From NCBI GenBank assembly GCA_035560555.1, contig DATMZF010000071.1, positions 1 through 18,414 on the forward strand: a DNA stretch of 18,414 nucleotides. The letters run 5' to 3'. The position numbers were made by a program, and so were the translations under genes. Numbering within the stretch: the stretch's first letter is position 1; every line of letters begins with the position of its first letter. The notes below the pieces were generated by a model. The model was not told the origin of the DNA. It saw only the letters and a program-made list of their open reading frames with translations, and ran no database searches. Below are positions 1 through 7,412 of the stretch, piece after piece. The DNA comes from UBA11090 sp035560555. Lineage in GTDB: Bacteria; Spirochaetota; Spirochaetia; Treponematales; Rectinemataceae.

Positions 1-36
1 TTTGTATTCTTCCGATCACAAAGGGACACAACGAAC

Positions 37-1389
37 ATGATAAAGCATGAAAACGAAGGAACGATCATCAATCTCTGCCAAGCGGGCGCGCTGGATTCGC
101 TCGCGGAAATAGTCAACAAGACCTTCGGCCGCGACGCGTTGGGCGAGGATACGCGCGGCCTGATCGTCACCGATGAGACCGTCTGGAAGGCCGTATCGAG
201 CCGTTTCTCCGCCTTCTTACGGGAAAAGCCCGATACCGTCTTCCATATATTGCCGGGATCCCCGGCGCCCTACGCCTCAGACGGACTCGTCGCGGAGATC
301 GCGGCGGCGCTCAAGGCCAATGAGGGCTTCGTGCCCATCGCCGTCGGCTCGGGCACGATCAACGACGTGGTCAAGCGCGCCTCTTTTGAACAGGGCACCC
401 GCTACGTTTGCGTGCCGACCGCCCCCTCGGTGGACGGGTTCACCTCCTGCGGCGCCGCGATCACGGTGCGCGGATTCAAGCTCACCCTGGAATGCCCGGC
501 GCCGCTCTGCGTCGTCTCGGACGAGGACATTCTGCGCGAGGCGCCCCTTCCCCTCATATCGGCTGGCTTCGCCGACCTCCTCGCCAAGCTGCCGGGCGGC
601 GCCGACTGGATCCTCGCCGACGAACTCGGCATCGAGCCGATCGACCCGGGCACATGGGAGATCGTGCAGCCCGTCGCCAGGCGCCTGCTTGGGAACGGCG
701 CGGCCGTCAGGGCGAGGGACTCGGACGCGATCGCTGGCCTCTACCAGGGACTCATCGCCTCGGGGCTGGCGATGCAGCGCTACAAGGATTCGCGCCCCGC
801 CTCCGGCGCCGAGCATCTCCTAGCCCATACCTGGGAAATGTCCCATCTCGCCAAGGACGGCAAGCCCATCTCCCATGGCTTCAAGGTGGCGCTCGGTTCC
901 CTCATCTCGACGGCCCTCGCCGAGGAGCTCTTCGGGGAAGAAGGCTCCCTGCGTCGGCTCCTTGAGGGGAGGAGCTTCGCGCCCAAGGCTTCCTTGAGCC
1001 TGGCTCGGGCGCGGCGCGCTGAAACGCTGCTCTCCGGCTCGCCCTACCTCGATCAGACACTCGCCATGATCGCGAAAAAGACGCCGGAGCCCAGGGTGAC
1101 GACGGAGCGCGCGGCCCTCGCCCACAAGGCGTGGCCTGTTCTCGCCCGTCGCTACGCGGCGCAGATCCCGCCATTCGCGGCGCTCAAGGCCGATCTCGCC
1201 GCGGGGGGCTGCCCGACCGAGCCCGCCGATATCGGCCTGAGCCGCGCGGCCTGCGTCGACAGCCTGAAGATTGCTTCGCTCATCCGCAACCGTTATACTG
1301 TCCTCGATCTCGTCTCCGAGCTGGGGATACTCGACGAAGCGGCCGAGGCGGTCTTCGCCGAGCCCTGGTTCTCGGCCTACGAATCCTGA
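37..1389 (+). CDS. sn-glycerol-1-phosphate dehydrogenase (AraM/EgsA type, iron-containing ADH 2 family)
   Basis: The 450-residue protein matches the AraM/EgsA family of NAD(P)-dependent dehydrogenases that interconvert dihydroxyacetone phosphate and sn-glycerol-1-phosphate in the cytoplasm. Visible motifs are the dinucleotide loop GSGTINDVVK (104-113), PTAPSVDGF (127-135), AGFADLLAK (176-184) and ASGAEHLLAHTWEM (255-268). Likely metal ligands are Asp180, His260 and His280 (ISHGFKVALG), as expected for the Zn/Ni-dependent family. The start is preceded by AAGGGA at 21-26, ten bases upstream, which is slightly long spacing. A DeoR regulator follows 29 bp downstream and an FGGY kinase after that, so the gene probably belongs to a sugar or polyol operon whose upstream part may lie outside the window. 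The C-terminal third (after about 300) is the usual helical region and looks intact. The family call is firm. The substrate could also be a related sugar phosphate, because AraM-like proteins are not all characterised. Confidence 0.88.
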   Translation: MIKHENEGTIINLCQAGALDSLAEIVNKTFGRDALGEDTRGLIVTDETVWKAVSSRFSAFLREKPDTVFHILPGSPAPYASDGLVAEIAAALKANEGFVPIAVGSGTINDVVKRASFEQGTRYVCVPTAPSVDGFTSCGAAITVRGFKLTLECPAPLCVVSDEDILREAPLPLISAGFADLLAKLPGGADWILADELGIEPIDPGTWEIVQPVARRLLGNGAAVRARDSDAIAGLYQGLIASGLAMQRYKDSRPASGAEHLLAHTWEMSHLAKDGKPISHGFKVALGSLISTALAEELFGEEGSLRRLLEGRSFAPKASLSLARARRAETLLSGSPYLDQTLAMIAKKTPEPRVTTERAALAHKAWPVLARRYAAQIPPFAALKADLAAGGCPTEPADIGLSRAACVDSLKIASLIRNRYTVLDLVSELGILDEAAEAVFAEPWFSAYES

Positions 1390-1418
1390 CGAAAATCGCC
1401 ATGAAAAAAGAAGGCAAC

Positions 1419-2222
1419 ATGAGCCGAACCGACTACACCCAGATGCCGGCCGCCCGCCAAGCGGCGATCTACGCGCTAGCCCAGCAAAAAGGCGTCGTGA
1501 AAGTCGCCGATCTCGCCGAGGAGTTCGGCGTCACCGAAATGACGATCCGCCGGGATCTCAAGGTGCTCGAGCGCAAAGGGCTCCTCGAACGGGCGCATGG
1601 TCACGCGATCTGCAACGCCCATATCGGCCTGGAGCCGCTCTACGCGCAGAAGAGCGCCCTCCACCAAGGCGAGAAGGCGGCGATCGGCAAGCTCGCCGCG
1701 AGCCTGATCAATCGCGGCGACACCGTCTTCGTCAACTCGGGCTCGACGACGATACAGTTTCTCGAGCAGCTCGATATCGACGCCAAGATCGTCACGAACA
1801 ATCCGCTCGCCCCGATCCATATCCGCTCGTCCAAGCTCGAGGTCTACCTCACGGGCGGCGAGCTCAGGCAAGAATCCCTGACGCTGGTGGGAGAATCGAC
1901 CGTCCGCTCGATCAAGGAAATCATCGCGAACAAGGCGGTGGTCGGCGTCGACGGCTTCAGCATCCGCTACGGCCTCACCAATCCGACCCAGGCGGAATCC
2001 TGGGTGAACCGGCTGATGGTCAAGCGAACGCACGGAGAGGTGATTCTCGTCGCCGACTCCTCCAAGCTGGGGCGGGTGGCGAATTTTCAAACCGCGCCAA
2101 TTTCTGCTGTCAACACGATCGTGACCGACAGCGCCATGGACCCGGTCAATGTCGCCGAGTTCAAGCGCCTGGGCATCAGGGTCCTGATCGCCGACGCCGA
2201 CCCGAAGCCCCAAGCCGGCTGA
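1419..2222 (+). CDS. DeoR-family transcriptional repressor
   Basis: This 267-residue protein has the standard DeoR layout. An N-terminal winged helix-turn-helix (about 8-63) contains the signature VTEMTIRRDLKVLERKGLLE. A DeoRC sugar-phosphate sensor domain (about 75-240) follows, with VNSGSTTIQFLEQL, VTNNPL, LTGGELR and VVGVDGFS. Such proteins usually repress a neighbouring carbohydrate operon and are released by a phosphorylated intermediate. I chose the ATG at 1419 because AGAAGG (1409-1414) sits four bases upstream. The in-frame ATG at 1401 has no convincing ribosome site, and the open frame farther upstream overlaps the dehydrogenase gene. The gene lies between the dehydrogenase and the FGGY kinase, so it most likely controls this cluster. 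Its operator could not be seen because the region upstream of the first gene is cut off. Confidence 0.9.
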   Translation: MSRTDYTQMPAARQAAIYALAQQKGVVKVADLAEEFGVTEMTIRRDLKVLERKGLLERAHGHAICNAHIGLEPLYAQKSALHQGEKAAIGKLAASLINRGDTVFVNSGSTTIQFLEQLDIDAKIVTNNPLAPIHIRSSKLEVYLTGGELRQESLTLVGESTVRSIKEIIANKAVVGVDGFSIRYGLTNPTQAESWVNRLMVKRTHGEVILVADSSKLGRVANFQTAPISAVNTIVTDSAMDPVNVAEFKRLGIRVLIADADPKPQAG

Positions 2223-2227
2223 AATCC

Positions 2228-3793
2228 ATGCCTCGCCACAACGACGACGTCGTCCTGGCCATCGACGCGGGGACCGAGGGCCTGCGCGCGGCGGTGGTCG
2301 ACGCCTCCGGAACGATCAGGGGCCTGGGTCGGGCTTCGCTGCGTACCGCGTATCCAGCCCCCGGACGAGCCGAGCAGGATCCCGCCGAATGGGAGGCCGC
2401 CCTCTGGGCCGCCGCGCGCGCGGCGATCGAATCATCGGGTCGCCGGGCTGGCGACATACGAGGCGTTTGCGCCGATGGCACGACCAGCACGGTTGTCTGC
2501 CTCGACGGCGCGGGCGCGTGCTTGCGGCCGGCCATACTCTGGTCCGACGTGCGCGCGGCGGAGGAAGCCGCTCTGATCGGCGCCGCCGGAGACCCCGTCC
2601 TTATCCGCGCCGGCGGCGGGAACCCTTCCGCCGAGTGGTTTCCCTGCAAGGCGCTCTGGCTCAAGCGCCGCGAGCCAGAAACCTGGAAGCGCGCCTCGAC
2701 CATCTTCTGTTGCGCCGACTGGCTCGCCTGGAAGCTGAGCGGCGAGCGCACGCTCAATTTGAATACCGCCACGATGCGAGGCTTCTACGATGCCCGGAAC
2801 GGCGGCGCCCCGCGCGGCCTCTACGAAACCGCCGGCATCGGGGGCCTGGTCGAGAGGCTCCCCGAACGCGTCGTCAGGCCCGGCGAGGTCATCGGCGGCC
2901 TCTCCGCCGAAGCTTCCGCGCTCGCGGGCCTGCCCCAGGGAATCCCCGTGGTGGCGGGCGGCGGCGACGCCTTCGTCGGCGTGATCGGGCTCAACGCCCT
3001 CGAGCCGGGCCAAGTGGCCATGATCACCGGCTCCTCGCACGTGATAACCGCCCACGTCCGCGCCCCGACCACCGTCCGCGGCCTTTTCGGCAGCTTCCCG
3101 GACGCCCTCTATCCCGGAAGCGACCTCCTCGAGGGCGGCCTCGCCTCGTCGGGCTCTGTGCTGCGCTGGTTCACCGAAGGGTTTATCGGCCAGAAAGTGA
3201 CCACGGCGGCCGAAGCGGCCGGCGTAAAGCCTCTCGCCTACCTCGACCAGCTCGCCGAGCGCATACCTCCCGGCTCGGAGGGGCTCATCGTCCAGGAACA
3301 TTGGCAGGGATCGCGCTGTCCCTGGGTGGACTCGGCCTCGCGCGGCGCCATCCGCGGACTCACCCTCCTCCACCGGCCCGAGCATCTCTACCGGGCTATC
3401 ATGGAAAGTGTCGCCTTCGGCGCCGCCCTCATCCTCGAAAGAATGGAGGCGGCCGGTGTGTCCATCGAGGGGATCCGCGTCTGCGGCGGCCCCTCGCGGA
3501 GCGCGCTCTGGATGCACATCCACGCGGACGTGACGGGCAAGCCCATCGCCCTTCCCAGGGAACCCGAATCGGTCCTCCTGGGCTCGGCTATGCTCGCGGC
3601 CCTGGGCGCGGGGCTCTACCCCACCCTCCAGGAAGCGGCAGCCGCAATGTCCGGCACGGCCAGCACCATACTTCCCGACGCGGGAAGGCACGCCCTCTAT
3701 AAAAAGCTCCTCAAGCGCTACGTCGCCACCTACGAGGCCCTCGGCCCCGTATCGCGCGCCGAGGCCGCCGAGGCATTGGAAGGAACCCCATGA
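2228..3793 (+). CDS. FGGY-family carbohydrate kinase
   Basis: The 521-residue protein has the full length of the FGGY sugar kinase family (ribulo-, xylulo-, glycerol kinases), which phosphorylate a sugar or polyol with ATP. Seen in order: phosphate-1 loop AIDAGTEGLRAAVVD (11-25), CADGTTSTVVCLD, ILWSDVRAAEEA (about 103-114), SAEWFPCKALWL, DWLAWKLSGE, VVAGGGDAFVGVIGL with the probable catalytic base Asp247, the MITGSS loop (265-270), and a C-terminal nucleotide region with CGGPSRSALWMHIHADV. The gene begins five bases after the DeoR stop and has no strong ribosome site of its own, so translation is probably coupled. Its stop overlaps the next start (ATGA at 3790-3793). The substrate cannot be read from the sequence. 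SAEWFPCKALWL and the ADVTGKPI segment loosely recall the ribulo/xylulokinase branch. Confidence 0.9.
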   Translation: MPRHNDDVVLAIDAGTEGLRAAVVDASGTIRGLGRASLRTAYPAPGRAEQDPAEWEAALWAAARAAIESSGRRAGDIRGVCADGTTSTVVCLDGAGACLRPAILWSDVRAAEEAALIGAAGDPVLIRAGGGNPSAEWFPCKALWLKRREPETWKRASTIFCCADWLAWKLSGERTLNLNTATMRGFYDARNGGAPRGLYETAGIGGLVERLPERVVRPGEVIGGLSAEASALAGLPQGIPVVAGGGDAFVGVIGLNALEPGQVAMITGSSHVITAHVRAPTTVRGLFGSFPDALYPGSDLLEGGLASSGSVLRWFTEGFIGQKVTTAAEAAGVKPLAYLDQLAERIPPGSEGLIVQEHWQGSRCPWVDSASRGAIRGLTLLHRPEHLYRAIMESVAFGAALILERMEAAGVSIEGIRVCGGPSRSALWMHIHADVTGKPIALPREPESVLLGSAMLAALGAGLYPTLQEAAAAMSGTASTILPDAGRHALYKKLLKRYVATYEALGPVSRAEAAEALEGTP

Positions 3794-4605
3794 CCTGTGA
3801 TATCCTCGCACCCATGCAACCGCTCCACGAAATGACGGCCGCCCAGGCGCGCGCCGTCCGTTATGTGCTCATGGACATCGACGACACCCTCACCACCGAA
3901 GGCAAGCTGCCGACCGAAAGCTACTCGGCCCTCTGGAAGCTCAAGGAAGTCGGCCTCATCGTCGTGCCGATCACCGGCCGGCCGGCCGGCTGGTGCGATC
4001 TCATCGCGCGCGAATGGCCGGTGGACGGCGTCGTGGGTGAGAATGGCGCCTTCGTGTTCTGGGAGGAAGCCGAGGGGCGGCACCTCCGCGCCATCACCCA
4101 CCCCAGCGCCGTGAAGAACGACGCCCCTGCCCTGTCCCGCGTGCTTGAGCGTGCCCTGGCCGAGGTGTCCGGCTGCCGGATCGCCCGCGACCAATTCGCC
4201 CGGCTCTATGACATAGCCATCGATTTCGCCGAGGAGGAGCCCATCCTTCCCCTCTCCGACGCGCTGAAAATCAAGGCGATATGCGACGAGGAAGGCGCGA
4301 AGGCCAAGGTCAGCTCCATCCACGTCAACGCCTGGATGGGCGATTACGACAAGTTGTCCATGGCGATCCGCTACTTGACCGCGCGCTTCGGCTACGACGA
4401 TGCGCGGGACCGGACGAGCGTCGTCTTCGTCGGCGATTCGCCCAACGACGAGCCCATGTTCGCCCATTTTCCCATGGCCTGCGGCGTTGCCAACGTTAGC
4501 CGATACAGGGAACTGATGCGATCCTTGCCCGCCTTCGTCGCGACAAGGGAATGCGGGGCGGGCTTCGCCGAGATCGCCGCGACCCTGCTGAACCTGCTAA
4601 GGTAG
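3790..4605 (+). CDS. HAD-superfamily phosphatase (Cof-like, type IIB)
   Basis: The 271-residue cytoplasmic protein carries all four HAD motifs. Motif I is MDIDDTLT with nucleophile Asp29 and Asp31. Motif II is VVPITGRPAGW. A conserved Lys lies in DYDKLSMAIRYL. Motif IV is VFVGDSPNDEPMF. A cap of roughly 100 residues between motifs II and III fits the IIB (Cof, sucrose-phosphate phosphatase-like) class. These enzymes remove phosphate from sugar phosphates and similar metabolites. The start ATG overlaps the kinase stop as ATGA, with GGAAGGA at 3778-3784 five bases upstream, which supports this start over the internal Met9 or Met15. Its position as last gene of the cluster suggests it dephosphorylates a pathway intermediate or relieves sugar-phosphate stress, as AraL does in Bacillus. 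AraL belongs to a different HAD subclass (IIA), so this is a functional analogy and not orthology. Confidence 0.85.
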   Translation: MTCDILAPMQPLHEMTAAQARAVRYVLMDIDDTLTTEGKLPTESYSALWKLKEVGLIVVPITGRPAGWCDLIAREWPVDGVVGENGAFVFWEEAEGRHLRAITHPSAVKNDAPALSRVLERALAEVSGCRIARDQFARLYDIAIDFAEEEPILPLSDALKIKAICDEEGAKAKVSSIHVNAWMGDYDKLSMAIRYLTARFGYDDARDRTSVVFVGDSPNDEPMFAHFPMACGVANVSRYRELMRSLPAFVATRECGAGFAEIAATLLNLLR

Positions 4606-4612
4606 TCCGCCG

Positions 4613-4641
4613 TTGACATCATCGCGGTATAATTCTACGAT
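4613..4641 (+). promoter_or_regulatory. sigma-70-like promoter of the S41 peptidase gene
   Basis: TTGACA at 4613-4618 is a perfect -35 box. TACGAT at 4636-4641 lies exactly 17 bases downstream as the -10. A TATAAT at 4628-4633 is also present, but it would leave only nine bases of spacing and is therefore less likely to be the element used. The predicted start of transcription is near 4648, giving a short leader with GGGAAAG (4655-4661) just before the ATG at 4665. Confidence 0.6.
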
Positions 4642-4664
4642 CATCGATCATTTCGGGAAAGACA

Positions 4665-5969
4665 ATGAATATCAAAAAAATCGCGTTCTTAGTGTTGATC
4701 GGCGCATGCGTCAACGGCACGGCGCTCTACGCGAACGACCAGATTGAAGAGGAAAGCGCGGTCGAGAAGCAGCAATCCGACAGAGTCCAAAAGAGATCGG
4801 CCGATCTGACTTTTTTGTATGAGACATTGCGAACCGTTCATCCAGACCTTTTTGGAAGGGCAGGCAAAGATGCTTTCGATCGCAGGACGGATGAAATTCT
4901 GCGATCGATCCGCGAGGATGCGATAAGCGACGTCGAATTCGGTTTGGATCTGCAGACACTTGTCGCCCTGGCGCGCGATTCGCATACGTCGCTGAATATC
5001 GGAAAGATTCTCGCCAAGGATTCGGACATAATCCCCTTCGCCCTCGCGCATTTCGAGGAAGGCTGGACGGCGACGATTCTTCCGAAGGGCAAAGAATCAT
5101 ATCTTGGATGGCAGGTGATTTCCTTGGCGGGGATTCCGGTCGATCAAGTATGCGAAAAAATGGCTCCACTTTTCAGCCATGACAATACTATACGATTAAG
5201 GCGACAGTTCAGGCAGTATGTCTCTGAAATCGATATCCTGAAGTACTGCGGGATACTATCGGGCAGCGAGAACAGTATTCCCCTCGAACTTCAATCGTTC
5301 GCGAGTTCAGATAGAGTGGTCGTGGCATTGCCTGTCATGCGGGCGGCTACGGAAGATTTGCCCATCTGCCGATTGCTTCCCGCGGAGATCATCCAGCGGC
5401 CGGCGACAGACTACAACCGGAAGGCTTTGTATTTTTGGGAAAAAATCGATCCTTCCACGCTCTATATTCAATACAATCAATGCAGGAACGATAAGAAGTA
5501 TCCGATGGAGAAGATGGCGTCGGAAATCGCCGAAACGCTGAAATCGAACGATATTAAAAAGATCGTGCTGGACCTGCGCAATAATTCGGGCGGTTCCGAC
5601 GGCGTGATCGGTCCCTTGATGCCGGTTATCGAGCAAAGCGTGAAGGCCGGAATACCTTGCTCCGCCCTGCTCGGCGAAGCGACATTTTCTTCGGCGACCA
5701 TCAACGCGGTGATGCTGCGTGAGATCGGCTGCGTATGGGTGGGAACGCCGACAAGCGGGAACGCCAATCATTTCGGATCCGTGAACGCCTTCACGCTGCC
5801 CAATTCCGGTTTATCGGTAAGCCACTCGACGAAATACATAAACCTGAATAGCTATTTCAACGGAGGCTACTCGGACTCACCTTTGATTCCCAACATGATC
5901 GTCGAACAGAAACTTTCGGATTATCTGAACGGCCGCGACACCGCCATCGATTGCCTGATCAAAGAATAG
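4665..5969 (+). CDS. Secreted S41-family (C-terminal-processing-like) peptidase
   Basis: The 434-residue protein starts with a signal peptide (MNIKK, hydrophobic stretch 6-16, cleavage probably after LYA around residue 23), so it is probably exported. An N-terminal helical part contains LYETLRTVHPDLF and LVALARDSHTSLNI, typical of S41 proteins. The catalytic region has IVLDLRNNSGG (300-310) and ATFSSATINA (339-348), where Ser342 is the likely nucleophile. The CtpA-type Lys (fGKG) is not present. The aligned segment reads PTSGNANHFG, as in the non-CtpA, tricorn-like branch. No PDZ domain is obvious. The gene is clearly less GC-rich than its neighbours, with many AAA, GAA and ATA codons, and it has its own promoter. 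It may have been acquired separately. The substrate is unknown. Confidence 0.8.
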   Translation: MNIKKIAFLVLIGACVNGTALYANDQIEEESAVEKQQSDRVQKRSADLTFLYETLRTVHPDLFGRAGKDAFDRRTDEILRSIREDAISDVEFGLDLQTLVALARDSHTSLNIGKILAKDSDIIPFALAHFEEGWTATILPKGKESYLGWQVISLAGIPVDQVCEKMAPLFSHDNTIRLRRQFRQYVSEIDILKYCGILSGSENSIPLELQSFASSDRVVVALPVMRAATEDLPICRLLPAEIIQRPATDYNRKALYFWEKIDPSTLYIQYNQCRNDKKYPMEKMASEIAETLKSNDIKKIVLDLRNNSGGSDGVIGPLMPVIEQSVKAGIPCSALLGEATFSSATINAVMLREIGCVWVGTPTSGNANHFGSVNAFTLPNSGLSVSHSTKYINLNSYFNGGYSDSPLIPNMIVEQKLSDYLNGRDTAIDCLIKE

Positions 5970-6145
5970 GCCTTATTGTTTCATCCAGGAGCCCTTAAAT
6001 CCCGCTCGCTCTTTAGCCTCTGGCCTCAAAAAGCTGAAAAAATAGAGTATAGCGGGGATTCAGGGCATATCGACGATTCCATGGCATCTCGGGCCTTGGG
6101 ATGTCCTTCCTCAGATGAACGGAGCGTCTTTTGCCGGTCTCTCCC
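5970..6145. other. Intergenic stretch without a recognised gene
   Basis: Between the peptidase stop and the zinc-operon promoter there is about 175 bp of AT-richer sequence. Reading both strands, I found no RNA gene, no strong hairpin followed by a T run and no credible start codon. A minus-strand open frame through here is only the extension of a shadow of the downstream regulator gene. Confidence 0.5.
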
Positions 6146-6174
6146 TTGACCAGTAATACTTTGTATAATATATT
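6146..6174 (+). promoter_or_regulatory. Promoter of the zinc uptake operon
   Basis: TTGACC (6146-6151) and TATATT (6169-6174) are separated by 17 bases and fit a sigma-70 promoter. An alternative -10, TATAAT at 6164-6169, has a 12-base spacer and fits worse. Transcription would start near 6181, with the ribosome site GAGG at 6187-6190 and the regulator's ATG at 6196, so the leader is very short. Confidence 0.6.
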
Positions 6175-6186
6175 ACGAAGTAATAC
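6152..6186 (+). promoter_or_regulatory. Operator: three GTAATA half-sites over the zinc-operon promoter
   Basis: The motif GTAATA occurs at 6153-6158 and 6180-6185, and its reverse complement TATTAC at 6171-6176. The last two form a perfect 15-bp palindrome, TATTAC-GAA-GTAATA. The first and last are part of a direct repeat AGTAATAC (6152-6159 and 6179-6186). The sites lie in the spacer, over the -10 and at the predicted transcription start, where bound protein would block polymerase. The likely binder is the ribbon-helix-helix protein encoded immediately downstream. A Fur/Zur-type protein is the alternative, since Bacillus Zur boxes are also rich in TAAT/ATTA. Confidence 0.6.
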
Positions 6187-6195
6187 GAGGCTTTC

Positions 6196-6492
6196 ATGGG
6201 AAACCCAAAGACAGATCTCATCACGTTCAAGGTAGAGCATTCGCTGGCGGAACTGATCGACCGCCTGCCGAACAAGTCGGAATTTATACGGAACGCCCTC
6301 CTCGCGGCCTTTTCCAATACCTGCCCTCTCTGCCAAGGAACGGGCGTCCTCACGCCCGGCCAACTCGAGCATTGGAAACGTTTTACCGAACACCACCACG
6401 TCGAACGCTGCCCCGAATGCAGTTCCGTCTACCTAAGCTGCGAATTCAAGCGGGAAGATCACGACGAAATCGAAAAGGAAAGAAATCTATGA
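6196..6492 (+). CDS. Small ribbon-helix-helix protein with C-terminal Cys/His zinc cluster; candidate zinc-responsive repressor
   Basis: This 98-residue protein has two parts. Residues about 6-40 look like a CopG/Arc-type ribbon-helix-helix DNA-binding domain: the strand DLITFKVEHS, helix SLAELIDRL and turn-plus-helix NKSEFIRNALLAAF. Residues 43-82 form a metal-site candidate with CPLC (Cys43, Cys46), His59, HHH (66-68), CPEC (Cys72, Cys75) and a further Cys82. The tail is charged. GAGG at 6187-6190 lies five bases before the ATG. It is the first gene of the zinc transporter operon, its stop overlaps the lipoprotein start (ATGA, 6489-6492), and its promoter carries repeated GTAATA sites. I infer a zinc-sensing autorepressor that replaces or supplements Zur. 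This architecture differs from NikR, whose metal domain is an ACT-like fold. Family assignment of the RHH part is fairly firm. The sensing role is inference. Confidence 0.75.
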   Translation: MGNPKTDLITFKVEHSLAELIDRLPNKSEFIRNALLAAFSNTCPLCQGTGVLTPGQLEHWKRFTEHHHVERCPECSSVYLSCEFKREDHDEIEKERNL

Positions 6493-7412
6493 AAAGCTAC
6501 TTCAAGCGTTTCGCCATCGCAGGGCTCTGTGTCGCCGCGGTCCTCTCCCTGGGCTCCTGCGGAGGGAAGACAGGTGGAGCCAAGAAGACCATTGTCGTGA
6601 CCTATTCGATCCTCGGGGCGGCGGTCAAGGAACTCGCCGGGGATGCCCTCGAGGTAGTGGTCATGATACCCGATGGCCTGGATCCGCACGAGTGGGAACC
6701 GTCGGCCAAAGACATCGAGACGATCAACAAGGCAGCCCTTGTCGTTGAGAACGGGCTCGGCCTCGAAGAGGGCATGGAAAACGCCCTCTCCCAAGCGCGC
6801 GCCGCTGGGGTTACATTCTTCACGGCTTCCGATCATATCGCCGTGAGGATAGTGGGAAAGGGCGAAGGGATCCCCTCGGGGGATCCCGATCAGGCCACAG
6901 GCGCCCAGGACCCGCACCTATGGACAGACCCAATGGCTATGAAGTCCGTGATCGACGCGCTTTCCAACTACTGCGAGGCAAACCTCGGCGTCGACCTTTC
7001 GAAGCGCCGCGTCGACCTCGACGCGGGTCTCGACGCCCTCGACGAGGAGATCGCCGCCGAAGTCGGGAAGATTCCCGAAAACCGCCGCAAGCTCGTGACC
7101 GGCCACGAGTCCATGGGCTATTTCGCCCAGCGATACGGGTTCAAGCTCGTCGGCGCCGTCGTCCCGAACCTCTCGAGCCAGGCCGAATCCTCGGCGGGAG
7201 AACTCGAGACGCTAAAGAAGCTGATCGCTGAAAACGATGTAGGCGTCATCTTCACCGAGCTGAGCGAAAATCCCAAGGTCGCGCGGGCGTTGGCGGATGA
7301 AGCGAAGGTGAAAGCCATCCCCCTCACGACGCACTCCCTGCCCAAGGACGGCGGCTACGCGGAGTTCATCCGCGGCCTCGCCTCGACGATCGTGGGCGCG
7401 TTGAGCCAATGA
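6489..7412 (+). CDS. znuA: Zinc-binding ABC transporter lipoprotein (ZnuA/TroA family, cluster A-I)
   Basis: The 307-residue protein is an exported lipoprotein: the signal peptide ends in the lipobox SLGSC with lipidated Cys24. It belongs to the cluster A-I metal-binding family, which captures Zn or Mn outside the cytoplasmic membrane and delivers it to the permease. Probable ligands are His67 (DPHEWEPS), His143 (DPHLWTDP) and His206 (TGHESMGYF), with Asp287 or a nearby acidic residue as the fourth. A His at the third site, not Glu, resembles TroA/ZnuA and favours zinc. TELSENPKVARALADEA is the usual C-lobe segment. The long His-rich loop of Gram-negative ZnuA is absent, with only a short Gly/Asp loop before His143. 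The start overlaps the regulator stop, with AAGGA at 6475-6479. The gene is translationally linked to regulator and permease. Confidence 0.9.
   Translation: MKSYFKRFAIAGLCVAAVLSLGSCGGKTGGAKKTIVVTYSILGAAVKELAGDALEVVVMIPDGLDPHEWEPSAKDIETINKAALVVENGLGLEEGMENALSQARAAGVTFFTASDHIAVRIVGKGEGIPSGDPDQATGAQDPHLWTDPMAMKSVIDALSNYCEANLGVDLSKRRVDLDAGLDALDEEIAAEVGKIPENRRKLVTGHESMGYFAQRYGFKLVGAVVPNLSSQAESSAGELETLKKLIAENDVGVIFTELSENPKVARALADEAKVKAIPLTTHSLPKDGGYAEFIRGLASTIVGALSQ

Noticed and set aside
1131..1418. Upstream extension of the DeoR gene
   Set aside because: The extended frame overlaps the dehydrogenase gene and encodes Arg-rich nonsense. AGAAGG before the ATG at 1419 fixes a normal DeoR N-terminus.
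2432..3811. 459-codon minus-strand open frame
   Set aside because: It lies fully antisense to the FGGY kinase, which has all its family motifs. The translation shows no family features and reflects high GC.
4628..4633. Perfect TATAAT as -10 of the peptidase gene
   Set aside because: Only nine bases separate it from TTGACA, and no -35 lies at the correct distance upstream. TACGAT at 4636-4641 has the right 17-base spacing.
6013..6399. 128-codon minus-strand frame over the zinc-operon promoter
   Set aside because: It overlaps the well-supported RHH gene and its promoter. It has no ribosome site at its start and no recognisable family. The N-terminal half is simply antisense to the regulator.
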